From NCBI GenBank assembly GCA_032158295.1, contig CM063252.1, positions 62,001 through 126,000 of the forward strand: DNA of 64,000 bases, written 5' to 3'. Positions 43,930 through 56,029 of this stretch are shown here, piece by piece (positions within the stretch are counted from its first letter, which is position 1; the number at the start of each line of letters is the position of its first letter). The notes beneath the pieces are model-generated. The model was not told the origin of the DNA. It saw nothing but the letters and a program-made list of their open reading frames with translations, and made no database searches. The stretch is from Pycnopodia helianthoides. Taxonomy: Eukaryota; Echinodermata; Asteroidea; Forcipulatida; Asteriidae. Position numbers and translations under genes: made by a program.

Positions 43930-46030
43930 AACAAATTTGGTTTTAGAGGAAGTTTTTAGCTGGGAACAAAACGGCCTAAGTGTGGATAGAAAATCCTATC
44001 AAGGGTAAATGTTTCTCTAGAAGATTCTAAGTACGGCTTGGAATGCCGCTGTACAGGTGGTCGGGGGGGGGGGGGTGCGAAGAATCGAATATCTCCCCAG
44101 ACCGGTGCACTGCTGCTTGACACAATAAGCTCAATTAAATGCAATTAATGATTAGTATTAACTGTTCAGATTGATCATTAAATGCCAATGTGATAGCAAG
44201 GCCGCTCCTCAAGTGCCTATTTTATTTATGACAACCGATATTCAAAACTAAATTTAGAACAAACAATGTTTGCGATGTCAAACATTAGGCCTACCAATAG
44301 TTGTTAGCTTATAAATGTCCTCCAAAACCATCCCAACGAGCTGCTTGAACTATTCAACATAATAGTTTTAGAAAAAGTTTTTAGCGGGTGAACAAACGGC
44401 CTAAGTAATATAGAAAATCCTATCAAGGGTAAATGTTTCTCTATAGAAGATTCTATCTACAGCTTGGAATGCCGCTGTACAGGTAGTGGGGGGGGGGGGG
44501 GGTAGACTCAAATCTCTCCCTAGACCGTCGCACTGCTGCTTGACATAATAAAGTCAATTAAATGCAATTAATGGTTTGTTCAGATTGATAATTAAATGCC
44601 TATTTGATAGGGAGGCCGCTCCTCAAGTGCCTATTCTATTGATGACAACCGATATAAAAAACTAAATTGAGAACAAACATTGTTCGTGATGACAAACATT
44701 AGGCCTACCAATGTTGTTAGCTAATAAATGTCCTCCGAAACCATCCCAACGATCTGCTTGAACTATTTAACACAATGGTTTTAGAGGAAGTTTTTAGTGG
44801 GGGACAAAACGGCCTAAGTGAGGATAGAAAATCCTATCAAGGGTAAATGTTTCTCTAGAAGATTCTATGTACGGCTTGGAATGCCGCTGTACAGGTGGTG
44901 GTGGTGGTGGTGGTGGGGAGAGGGGGTAGAATCGAATCTCACCCCTCACCAGCGCACTGCTGCTTGACACAATAAGCTCAATTAAGTGCAATTAATGATT
45001 AGTATTAACTGTTCAGATTGATCATTAAATGCCAATGATAGCAAGGCCGCTCCTCAAGTGCCTATTTTATTTACGACAACCGATATTCAAAACTAAATTT
45101 AGAACAAACATTGTTTGCGATGTCAACGATAGGCCTACCAATAGTTGTTAGCTAATAAATGTCCTCCAAAACCATCCCAACGAGCTGCTTGAACTATTCA
45201 ACACAATAGTTTTAGAAAAGGTTTTTAGCGGGTGAACAAACGGCCTAAGTAATATAGAATATCCTATCAAGGGTAAATGTTTCTCTAGAAGATTCTATGT
45301 ACGGCTTGGAATGCCGCTGTACAGGTGGTGGTGGTGGTGGTGGTTGGGGGTAGAATCAAATCTCTCCCTAGACCGTCGCACTGCTGCTTGACATAATAAA
45401 GTCAATTAAATGCAATTAATGGTTTGTTCAGATTGATAATTAAATGCCTATTTGATAGGGAGGCCGCTCCTCAAGTGCCTATTCTATTGATGACAACCGA
45501 TATAAAAAACTAAATTGCGAACAAACATTGTTCGTGATGACAAACATTAGGCCTACCAATGTTGTTAGCTAATAAATGTCCTCCGAAACCATCCCAACGA
45601 TCTGCTTGAACTATTTAACAAAATGGTTTTAGAGGAAGTTTTTAGTGGGGGACAAAACGGCCTAAGTGAGGATAGAAAATCCTATCAAGGGTAAATGTTT
45701 CTCTAGAAGATTCTATCTACAGCTTGGAATGCCGCTGTACAGGTGGTGGTGGTGGTGGGGAGGGGGGGGGGTAGAATCGAATCTCACCCTCACCAGCGCA
45801 CTGCTGCTTGACACAATAAGCTCAATTAAATGCAATTAATGATTAGTACTGTTCAGATTCATCATTAAATGCAAATCTGATAGAAATGCCGCTCCTCAAG
45901 TGCCTAATTTATGACAACCGATATTAATAAAAAACTAAATTGAGAACAAAAACATGTTTGCGATGTCAAACATTAGGCCTACCATGTCCTCCAAAACCCT
46001 TCAAACGAGCTGCTTGAACTATTCAACAAA
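43930..46030. repeat. satellite of five 420-bp units with variable G-rich cores
   Basis: ATCCTATCAAGGGTAAATGT starts at about 43990, 44410, 44830, 45268 and 45688. Units alternate between two types (CTAAGTG-GGATAG and CTAAGTAATATAG), giving an 840-bp dimer order. After GCCGCTGTACAGGT each unit has a different G run or (GGT)n tract. These could form G-quadruplexes and probably mutate fast. Confidence 0.92.
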
Positions 46031-46039
46031 ATGGTCTAA

Positions 46040-47125
46040 ACATCGCCAATACAAACTAAAATACAACGCCAAACGATATCATAGTCAAAACATAAATACT
46101 ATTATTTGTACGTTGTAATTAAACTAAAATACAATATGTCACAGCGTGATGGTAAAAACAAAGATACTACGTTGTGATAAATCTACAAGATGATAGTTAC
46201 AATATGCGTTTGAAGATTAAGACAACGGGCTGTCACAACTTTAACAGTAGGCTACTTTTGTGTGCAAAACCAAAATACAACGACAAGACAACATACAGCC
46301 GAAACTTAAATATTACGTTTTAATGTTACCAAAATACATTGTGTAGACAACGTGACTGTCACAACTTAAATGCTACGTTTTATAACACCAAAATATAACG
46401 TCAAGACAACGTGACCGCCGCGATTTACATATGACGTTTTGATAAAACCAAAATACAATGTGCAGACAACGTGCTCTTCACAACATAATTGCTACGTTTT
46501 AATGTTACCAAAAAACAACGTGTAAACAACGTTACTGCCACAACTTAAATGCTACGTTATAATAATACTAAAATACAACGTCAAGACAACGTGACCGCCG
46601 CGATTTAATTATAACGTTTTGATAAAACCAAAATGCAACGTGCAGACAACGTGCTAGTCACAACATAATTGCTACATTTTAATGTTACCAAATTACAACG
46701 TGTAGACAACGTGACTGCCACAACTTAAATGCTACGTTATAATAATACCAAAATACAACGTCAAGACAACGTGACCGCCGCGAATTAATTGTGACGTTTT
46801 GATAAAACCACAATGCAACGTGCAGACAACGTGCTTGTCGCAACAAAATTACTACGTTTTGTTGAGACCAAAATATGACTTATCGACAACGTTGTTGCCT
46901 TAACTTAAATACCACGTTGTAATAATACCAAAATACAATGTTGTGAACACGTTAGGTATAAAACCTTTCGGTAACGTTGCATAGATTACCAACATGCAAC
47001 CAATGTACAACATTGGTTGTAGATCATGTTAAGTTCTGACGTTCTTGCAACGTAGTCAAAACGTTGTCATCCAATCGACCAAATTGCCACCTTATCACAA
47101 CGTTGTGCAACGTTGTAACAACGTA
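46040..47125. repeat. right arm: 60-bp units in a 180-bp higher-order repeat
   Basis: Units CCAAAATACAACGTG-AGAC, then AACGTG plus about 30 bp, recur every 60 bp. Every third unit is most alike (AATGTTACCA at 46322, 46501 and 46681; CGTCAAGACAACGTGACCGC at about 46396, 46577 and 46757), so the true period is 180 bp. Confidence 0.88.
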
Positions 47126-47327
47126 TTGTGTTAGCTGGGAAGTCAACGATACATTACAGATCAGACCAGACAAGTTGCGACCTCACACGTTGCATAAACA
47201 TTTGCTTCATAAAAACTATTCAAGTGCTAGATATCCAAAGATGACAACTCCAGCAAAAAGCTCAGTCACTAACAAGTTAACTCCGGAACCAATCCTATCG
47301 ACAAATAATGTTCGATAGTTTGGCAAA

Positions 47328-47441
47328 CCCCCCCCCCCCAAAAAAAAAAAAAAAAAAAAAAATAATAATAATAAATAATAATAATAATAATAATAATAAA
47401 AATAATAAAAAAAAATACTAAAATAAAAATAAAATAAAATA

Positions 47442-47474
<33 letters not shown>

Positions 47475-47475
47475 T
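47328..47475. repeat. poly(C)/poly(A)/(AAT)n microsatellite cluster
   Basis: A C run, an A run of more than 20, then AAT and AAAT repeats. Confidence 0.95.
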
Positions 47476-47479
47476 ATGT

Positions 47480-49620
47480 TTTTAATTTTGTTTGTTAATT
47501 ATTATGCCTTTACACTGTGAAAACCGCGATTTTTGTTGTACACTATCCTACATAGAAAGTATTTTTTTAACTGGAGATTCGGAGTCCATGGGTCATACTG
47601 CCTGAAGGGTCATAGGCCATGTCAAGCGGGCCTGTCTGAGGATAGAACTTACAGGGTTTCACCTGTTTTTTTGCTAAAAACTGAACGAATAATTACCTAA
47701 AATGTGTTTTCGGTCTACCGGCTGCAGACCGGTCAGGTGGTGTTTTCCTAAATCCATACACTATTACACCAGAGAATACAACACAATGTTTAAATCATTG
47801 AAATTATTGCGCATCGCTCCGCAGAGTATTTTTTTGTTACCACACAAGCCTTATTATGGCAAAATAAGTTCAGTGTCTTTACGTTGGGCAAAACAGTTGT
47901 TATGGTGCTGTGTAGCTTATTCAAAATGCGGCGCTTTTAAAATCCCCTGCAGTCATAAATATAAAAAAAATAATAAGTTTATAATATTCATTGAAATACG
48001 GTAAGCAATATTATATTATAGGTTTTCAAGGCCTATTTCAGGGAAAACAAATTCAATTTCATCAACACGCATTAAAATGCATGCATTTCCCCCTAATCCA
48101 CTCAAACTAGGGTTTCTTGTTAGCTGTTAGTAAATGCATTCAATTTTGTTCACAATGCATTCACATTATTTCGTTTTCAGATTCGTTTCAGTCATTTAAG
48201 TTCATTTATAGACATTCAATGAGCAATGAGTTTCAACTTGTGTGCGTTTAAATTCAACATAAGTTATAGCTCCCTGAGCAAGCTTACATGAGCTCTTTTA
48301 CTAGCACTTCAGTTATAAGAGGCGTTTACGTGTTATTACATTTAACTTATATCCTGTGTTTCGTTTTACTTGTGACATTGCTTCTCTTTTGTTTTGTTAC
48401 CCTTGAAGTACCCGGTATGCCCTGGTTTGCCCTGGTATTTATTTCTGCTAATGTTCGGGCCGTGTCAAATTAGAAGATAACAAATGTTTTAAAAGAAACA
48501 AAAAGTTAAAAATATAAGGGGTCGTTTTAAAACTTAAAATAAACTATTGTTGTTGTTTGTTCCGTTTTTTTTGTATAGGTCCTTTTCCTTGTCATATCCC
48601 ATTAAATCAAAATCAAATGTAAGCTGTTTTATTAAAAAATGAAACGATTCTCTTTGAGTAACTGTGTGATCTTTAAATTTATTAGGTAAATCGAAACATG
48701 CCTCCGCCACTTTACCATTGCTTTGATTAGAGTTGTTTTCAATCTGAAAGCTTAGGCTTATTATCTAATCAAGTGCATGGTAGTATGGCAAGGTATTCTG
48801 CCCCCCCCCGGAGATTTATATTCCACATACGGCGAAATGTCTAACAAATCTTGTCTGATAGCGCCCTCTTTTGAATCAACTTCCTTCAACCCAAGTTAAT
48901 TGACCGTATGGGGGACAAACATGCCGGTGAGCTTGAAACATCGTCAAAGTTGATAAAACAGCATTTGGAGGCCCCCTGGCAACCACCATGGCTATTTCGA
49001 TTGCTGAAATCGAAATGAAAGTCCCGTCATACGTAAATCAGGGCAAGACATCAACCACTTTTTGGCTAGTCGTTGAAAACGAAATGAATGGTAGGCCTAC
49101 GGAAAAAACAATTTCAAAGTTGAAATTTGTAATTTTATCTGCTTGAGAAATGTATACCCGTACCACTCCCGCAAAGAAGATTTCCGTCAGAAACGCTACT
49201 AAAAGCAAGAACATTGAACAATAGGTCGTCCGCCAATAAATCTGTGAAATGTGTTTGTTCCATTTACACAATCAAAAATCCTGATATAAATGTGCACAAT
49301 ATACCTGACCTATAAAAAGGGTTTCGTTGTAATTACTCAAACCCGATTAGATTTGAGAAGCTTAGTTTGTTCTTTGAAAACTAGAACGGAGAAAGAATTT
49401 ACCTTTTCCCATAAAACGATGATAATAATTTTAATTGAATTCTCCATCCTCCAGTGTGTTGGAGGGAGACCACTACAATACCAATACGAACTAAACTAAA
49501 TATGGTTTACAATGTCAAGACAAAGTTTATGATATTAATGAGCATGAGTCGAAATAATTATAGGGTTTGGTTGCAATACGTCATGATATTCAATCTTATT
49601 TCATGTAAGATAATGTTATG
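47480..49620. other. AT-rich stretch, nothing identified
   Basis: Short open frames with no family resemblance and a C run at 48801-48810. I see no exon that I would defend. Confidence 0.5.
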
Positions 49621-49654
49621 TTTCCCATTGTGCTGCAAAGTTGACGGTTTGTCT

Positions 49655-49830
49655 TTTACTGCACGTAACTTATTTACAGCCAAGCAGCTCGAAACGCAGA
49701 GCGATTCTACCATACAACTCAACGGGCACAATGCGAATTTAGACCGCCAAGACGGGCTTGAAGAAACGCCTCTCCACGATGCCGTTTGTGTCAGTGTGGC
49801 CATTGAATATCTTAGAGGAATGGTATAAAG
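49655..49830 (+). pseudogene. possible ankyrin-like fragment, copy B
   Basis: FTAKQLETQSDSTIQLNGHN, then ANLDRQDGLEETPLHDAV, then a stop after VAIEYLRGMV. The NANLDRQDG-x-ETPLHDAV part fits one ankyrin repeat (N-x-x-D-x-x-G-x-TPLH-A). It shares about 120 bp with 35165-35300. Probably a gene fragment spread with a repeat. Confidence 0.35.
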
Positions 49831-50188
49831 CAAATTGTTGAATGCGTAAAGAGAGTTTTTTAATCGTATCGGGGAAACATGATACGAACAACGTCTAGGC
49901 CTATATCAGCATACCTGGGTTCGACCAAGATGGTCTTTCACTTCAAGAAGACAAGCCGGTGAGGGCGGTTCAAACTGCACTTTGTACTTAGTCACCCACC
50001 GGGACTTTCCACCACTACGCCCTTGTGTGAGTACCCTCAGTGACGTAGGTCGGGTTGCCCAAATCCACTTGTATCCACTGGTTGGTATCCGCTACACTAG
50101 GATGCCATGCTCTTATGGTACGATCATCAGGCGGTATATTATTGAGACGGCAACCAGCCGCTGTGCTGACTTGCCCTCCCTCCCAGTT

Positions 50189-50600
50189 ACTTGTAGACTT
50201 GATTCAAGTCCCTTTCTCGTGCGAGGTCCCCAACACACACGTATAAAACACGCCAGCATGCAGCCACAGTACAGACATCTACCAGTGCGCCCTCACCGAC
50301 AAAATGTAGCTATTGTGGTGGCGATCATGTAGACTTGATTCAGGTCCCTTTCTCGTGCGAGGTCCCCAACACACATGTATTAAACACGCCAGCATGCAGC
50401 CACAGTACAGACATCTACCAGTGCGCCCTCACCGACAAAATGTAGCTATTGTGGTGGCGATCATGTAGACTTGATTCAAGTCCCTTCCTCGTGCGAGGTC
50501 CCCAACACACATGTATTAAACGCGCCACCATAAGGCAGCCACAGTACAGACATCTACCAGTGCGCCCTCACCGACAAAATGTAGCTATTGCGGTGGAGAT
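50189..50600. repeat. tandem array of about 134-bp units (three copies)
   Basis: Units begin GTAGACTTGATTCA-GTCCC near 50195, 50328 and 50463, with ACAGACATCTACCAGTGCGC and CACCGACAAAATGTAGCTAT in each. Nearly identical. Each holds a TATA-like CGTATAAAACA or its variant. Confidence 0.9.
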
Positions 50601-50639
50601 CGAGGGACATGACGGGGTCGTTTCCTACTCCACGCATTG

Positions 50640-52815
50640 AATAGAAAAATCTCCCCGAATGGGGAGATGTACAAAACCAATGGGAGCGTGGAAGTGCCGC
50701 CCCTCTCATTTAGTATTCATCTTACTCTGTGACGTTTGTTCCATGTATCTACGGACGTAAGCATCTCCAGAATGGCTGCCCGGCGGAAGAGGGGGGGGGG
50801 GGTGTTTTAAGTCGCTGAATTTGTCAACAATTCAAAGTATGCATTTGCAAACAATACCAATCCCAATGTATACGTAATGTTAACTTGAATTCAAATAAAT
50901 TTGTAGTTTTTATACATATTAATGCATTTCGATCCCCGACAAAGTACTTTACCCCCCCCCCCCGCAAATAAAAAAAAATCAACGAGTCTTCTTTTTGAAC
51001 GCGTTTGATTGGACAACAAGTAATGCGCCGTAACTTTGCATATTCGTAAGTGAATAAATTTACATACCAGGCAACTGCGGGATCGTCAAGTCCCTGTACC
51101 GCGCGCGGAACAGGTTGGAGAATGCAGAGCGCAAAACAATAATTTTCTGACGATGAGGCAAGGAAGGGCCTTGCACGGTATTGGGACTTGAGTCAAGTCT
51201 AAGTTACTTGAAGCGGAGAGGCTCTCGTCGGGGATCGAACCATCTTCAAGACCGAGTTTCTCTGGAATTTTCGGATAAGTTAATTAAATACACACTGTCC
51301 CGATTATTGCAGAAATAATTATATCATAAGTTAAAACCATTTGATGCCTTACGTGTACATAATGTGAGCACTTCAATTATATTCTTCGAGCCTGTATCCC
51401 TTTTCTAAAATTGCGGCATTTACTATAAATGCCAGTTCGCTTCAATCGCTTCACATATGGTCATTCGGCTATTTAGGGTGTTTTCGACTTGAAGTAAAAC
51501 ATTGTAAAGTTGTCAAGTCTGTTCAAACAACTCAACTCACATATGAATAAATGTTCCAAATCAAGTTGAATTTAAATCAGAAAGTGTATACAGCTTATTG
51601 TATTTAGTCTTACGTCATGTCGCATTTCCCCAAAGCACTGGGTGGGATACAATGTGAACCTCCTCAATCAATTAATCAATCGAACACGTTATAAGCAGCC
51701 AATCCGACGCTTGTTGCACAGAGCGCCGTACAGTAGGTTTTGAAGATAGCTACTAAATGAGTTACTAGATGTTCTAAGTAACATTTATCCAAATCCTAGG
51801 TGCAGCTCTACAAAATGCTTGATCCCCAACTGTGTTTTCCTCCTTGGAATGCGAAGGGCGGAAGTTTGTCAATAGGAACTCATTAGAGAAGGTTTTTTGA
51901 TCCACTACATGTCTGTGAGATATGTAGATGCTAAGTTATTCAGGCAACGGAACACCAGCAGCAAGATTATAACTGAACTCTTGATTGTACAGGTAGCCCG
52001 AGAAGGCTCTTCATGATTTGTGTCTCATCATCAGACTTGTTTCTTAGCCCAGTCTAGTAGGCGAGCCATCCCTTTGAGGCCTAACTTTCCCAGCTACTTA
52101 TGTATGGTCATATTATCGATGACCAGCTGTTACCATGGCAACTGTTTTGCCTGACCTTGGGTCAAACGTTTCTAGCGTTCTTAAGTGATTGTTTTTGCCC
52201 TTTTTAACAGCAAATTCTACTTGTTCCCTCCCTACAGTGGTAGTGATGTGTCACAATCCAAAATGGCCGCCATTGCCGGCGGCCATATCCGATTTGGAGT
52301 TTTTAGACGGTATTTAGATTTATTGTTTTACCTGCTTTTATTCAACTTTACCACAAACAGTGCTTAAGCCACTCTTGATAAACGGGGCTGCCAGAAGAAG
52401 AAACAAATAAGATGAAAATAACTCAGTGGAGCTGAAGGTAGGAATTCATGATCCTCTTAAAAAAAACAATCTTAATTGTACGAGGAATATCCAAAGAGAT
52501 GCATTACGTGGATTGGTCCTTTATTCTGCATTATAACGAAGCAATAGTGTATGGGTGAGAACAAGCAGAAAGTCCGGTTAAGCGCCCTGATGAGGAATCA
52601 GGTCTGACACAAAGGTGGTTCATTTACCATGAAAGTATCTGTAGAAACGACGGAGGCTGGCTACAAACCTACGACGGGAAAGATGTTGTAACAATGATTC
52701 CAACTCTTCACCAACAATATTAACAATACAATTCTGCCCTCTATGTAATAAAGATAACCGACAGACAGAAGCTCTCCAAAAGTACTGCATGAGGGGAATT
52801 ATAGTTGTCTTGATA
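50640..52815. other. mostly unique sequence, nothing identified
   Basis: Has G and C runs (50790-50801, 50951-50963) and a short palindrome ATGGCCGCC-GGCGGCCAT near 52262-52285. No exon recognised. Confidence 0.5.
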
Positions 52816-54229
52816 ATTCCAGTGTTTTGAGCGATTCTGTAATCAGTTAAAAGGAAGGATGTGAGGATTTGGCATTTTTAAGAATTTGTAAACATGGATC
52901 TGGCCCAAAAGTCAAAATCATTCACCCCTGAAAAGAACTTACATTCAAGTGTTCTCCTAATCAGACAAAACAATATTGCAACAAAATTTTCAAACATGTA
53001 CAGTATACGCTCTATAATTACAGACTTCTTTATTTGCTGAGTATTCAGCGATATTTTCTGATAGCAAATACCCTTTACAATCCAAATATAGTCATACTTA
53101 TTCTATACCTGCCTTTTTGAGATATCATTATACGATAAACATTTAAGTCTAAGTAGTAAATTAGTAAAACAAATATGAAAATTATGTTGTAAGGCAATTA
53201 AACAACTATCATATGAAAGTACATTTGTAGACAGCTCGAAAGAGGAAAACTAACAATCTTGTTTAATTATTACCGAAAACTTGATATTTTGTATCTAATT
53301 TTGATAAGAGGGGAGGGAGAACATTTTATTATAATACCAATAATCGCCGTGGTATAACTGCGCATACTATCATTGTTGTCTGCAGTAGAGAACTGATTGA
53401 TACTAAGCCAGCTTATTGCATCGCCTGAAGCAAACAAGTTTGGTAGCTATCCTTGTTAGACTTGCATCCGAGTTGACCTAAATATTGAATAAAATTTCAG
53501 CAAGCTGTCTGTTCGTGCATTTCCTTTTTGGTTGTTACATTCAATTTGCACGTATTATAATTTACAAACCTGGATCTGGCACGAATCAAAGTCAATTATC
53601 GTCTGACAATTATCGTCTGTATAATTATATACACAGAACAAAGAACCAAGAAGCAGAAGTAACAACAAGTAATCAGTTAAAACTAAAAAAATAAAATAAA
53701 TAAATACAATGTAGCTAAGGAGGATCACCAAGAGATACTGCAACAGAAATGGAACACATGATAAAAACAGAGCTGCTGCAAACTGCTCACCAACCCAAAT
53801 GACCTTTGTAAACATTCAAGGCACGTAAATGGCCTGAGGTTATTTTACAATTGTAATAAGTGTACAAATATCGGTATATTCTGTCTTTTATCGCTCGAAA
53901 AATTAATATTCATGTTAAATAAAAAATAACAATTCCTGTTCGAAGAAACTGTAAATAGTTCTTCTACACGGATCGAAAAATGTCCACATGATGATCTCAC
54001 ATAGTGTCTGGTTGATACGTACTTTCTATACGGAAGATGTAAAATATTTAAGGCTTCTTATATTTCAAAACGTGTATATTCTTATTTTTTGTTGTTGTAA
54101 GTTTAATATAATACTCTTCTTAACAATAGTTCTGTTCAATCAACATGAGAGCATTTCATCACCTGAGTTTACCCTGTTTCAGTGCAGGAATAGAAAAAAC
54201 CGCCTACAGTGGTCAATGATTATAAACAC

Positions 54230-54235
54230 TTTATT
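54230..54235 (-). terminator. poly(A) signal of FReD locus 3
   Basis: AATAAA about 150 bp past the stop codon, conserved with locus 2. Confidence 0.6.
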
Positions 54236-54384
54236 ACGATAACGGCGATCAAAATAATCTATGGTGGGTTTGAGGCTATTTTCCCGACTTATAAATAAAT
54301 TCAAGTGGAAGGTAATTATCTGGAGGATTGGTACTGGTATGACTTTACTTAATGAGCGGCAACATAGTGAGTGGTATGGTGTTA

Positions 54385-54638
54385 TTATTGTGGAGTGGGT
54401 CGTATTTTCATCTCGGTGGTTTTGAGTGAGTAATAATACCCCTTCCAGTGAAGCCAAACAACTCCCCGACCATATTCAGTCGTGGTCCCATTGAGATACA
54501 ACCCGTTAAGATTAGAATCGCTGCAGTTCCTGTACCACCAGGCGCCGTGGCGTAACTGGGCACAGTTCCTGCTGTTTGAATCGTTGTCTCTGTCTTTAGT
54601 AGTAAACTGATGGTTATTGTGGTAGCTCAGCGAGTCAC
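54385..54638 (-). CDS. FReD locus 3, last exon (FReD C-terminal part)
   Basis: 254 bp, phase 1 in, stop TAA at 54387-54385: [65 protein letters not shown]. It keeps the DRDND calcium loop and both pocket cysteines, and its NCA is closer to the family consensus than locus 2. Replacements relative to locus 2 cluster between DRDND and SNLNG, around the expected ligand site, while the ends are unchanged. Confidence 0.92.
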
Positions 54639-54889
54639 CTGCAACAAAGAAAGATACTTTAATTTTTAAGGACGCGCAAGAAAAACAAAACCTTTTTAAT
54701 TTGTGATTTTATTATTATTATTATTTTTTTTATGAAGAAAATTGTAGTTTTGAAATACTATTCTTAGTTTAATTTTCAACGGTAACAAAATACTTTCGAA
54801 ACAACTTGGAAACAAATGGATTTAATGAATTGTCTTATGACTTCTTTGAGTACGAAACTTATTTTTTCTCTTGTTAAAGGTAGGGTCAT

Positions 54890-55135
54890 AGATAATAATA
54901 ATAATAATATTCGGTTTTTATATAGCGCTTTATACACCATGTCTCAAAGCGCTTCCAACATTATTACCCTGATCACTGGGGCCATTTCATTCCTTAAACC
55001 ATCTCAGCTCCCTGGGGAGTATACAGCCTGTGCTGCCAAATATGTAGCGCACTAAGCTAAATCAATCACAAGAACCATCTCTGCCCCTTACAAGTACCCA
55101 TTTATCCCTGGGTGGAGAGAAGCAATTATAGTAAA
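54890..55135. repeat. dispersed TATATAGCGC repeat, copy B
   Basis: Counterpart of 21440-21690 with a longer (AAT)n head. Confidence 0.6.
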
Positions 55136-55220
55136 GTGTCCAGCTGAAACGTTCACATTTTACTTTTATTGTATCATTCTTTACAATTGCTTATAAAACT
55201 ACACTACATTGACAATATAT

Positions 55221-55858
55221 CGTCAGCAATTTCACGAAGTGCCGAAAACTTGAAAAATCGGTAGAAACCTCATGTTGATTTTTTTGTTGGTTTCAATGTA
55301 GTTGATTGGTATCAAACAATTGACAAAGTTACAACTCTCAAAAGCGTCTACTTTCTTAATTATGCTAAGTTGATGAAAGGCAAAAACCCCAATAACCTGG
55401 AATTGCGTTTTCACGCAGAGCCAAAAACCTTTTTGTCAGTTTGTGTATTCGCGACCGCGTTGATTGTATAGCTGGCACATTGCCAATCATGAGTGCTCCG
55501 GCTTTTGCGTTTTCATGAAGTGCCAAAAACATTGTTATTGCGTTTTCACGAACAGCCAAAAAGTTTACACACGACGCGCGCGCGCTGCAGACAGACCACA
55601 ATTTGTACAGTTTTCACGAAGAGACAATCTTGTTAATTAGATAATTCCTCATTAATTAAACACGTTATGGACAAAATTGAAAGCAGATTTGTATGATTTA
55701 GGATCTCTACTTCCCTGATATGTAAAATTTCAAAGATTAAATTGCGAATAGTCTAACAACCAGTAATTTCAGAATTAGCTTAACTTCAAACGCGGTTTTC
55801 TCCAAACATACATTTTTGGCTTTAGGGGACTTTTTGGCACTTCGTGAAATTGCTGACG
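55221..55858. mobile_element. 638-bp MITE with CGTCAGCAATTTCACGAAGT ends and ATAT target duplication
   Basis: Ends are exact inverted repeats of at least 24 bp (CGTCAGCAATTTCACGAAGT...), flanked by ATAT at 55217-55220 and 55859-55862. The paralogous site in locus 2 (about 21760) is empty and reads GACAATCTATGTCCC, so both insertion and target size are seen directly. Words like TTTTCACGAAGTGCCAAAAA recur inside. No transposase. A 4-bp duplication fits Sola or Chapaev groups, among others. Confidence 0.88.
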
Positions 55859-56029
55859 ATATGTCCCTACCTTTAAGCCCAATAAATTAACATTAAACTT
55901 GTATTTATCTCGAAAACAGTGTAAGTCACTGCCCAATGTGTACCATCGAGGACAGCGTCACTGCTTTGAATTCATTACTATGAACAAAAAAGACCGATTA
56001 GAAACCGATTAGATATTAAAAACACTGCC

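Larger units (their letters stand above)
42982..47139. mobile_element. 4.16-kb composite element with CCCAGCTAACA termini
   Basis: The left end CCCAGCTAACA and right end TGTTAGCTGGG are exact complements. Both arms are dense in ACAACGTTGT-type words and have a 180-bp period. The middle is AT-rich sequence (43330-43930) and five 420-bp satellite units (about 43930-46030). The only possible target duplication is AA. No transposase is visible. It looks like a non-autonomous foldback-type element that has captured or amplified satellite DNA. Confidence 0.75.

Noticed and set aside
42990..47125. CRISPR-like array because of regular 60-bp spacing
   Set aside because: There are no unique spacers. 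The whole unit repeats, the higher order is 180 bp, and the context is eukaryotic.
47064..47318. 84-codon ORF across the right end of the CCCAGCTAACA element
   Set aside because: It crosses an element boundary and shows no similarity to a family.
52262..52285. Short GC palindrome as a regulatory site
   Set aside because: A single 9-bp arm palindrome is expected by chance in 64 kb and nothing nearby gives it a role.
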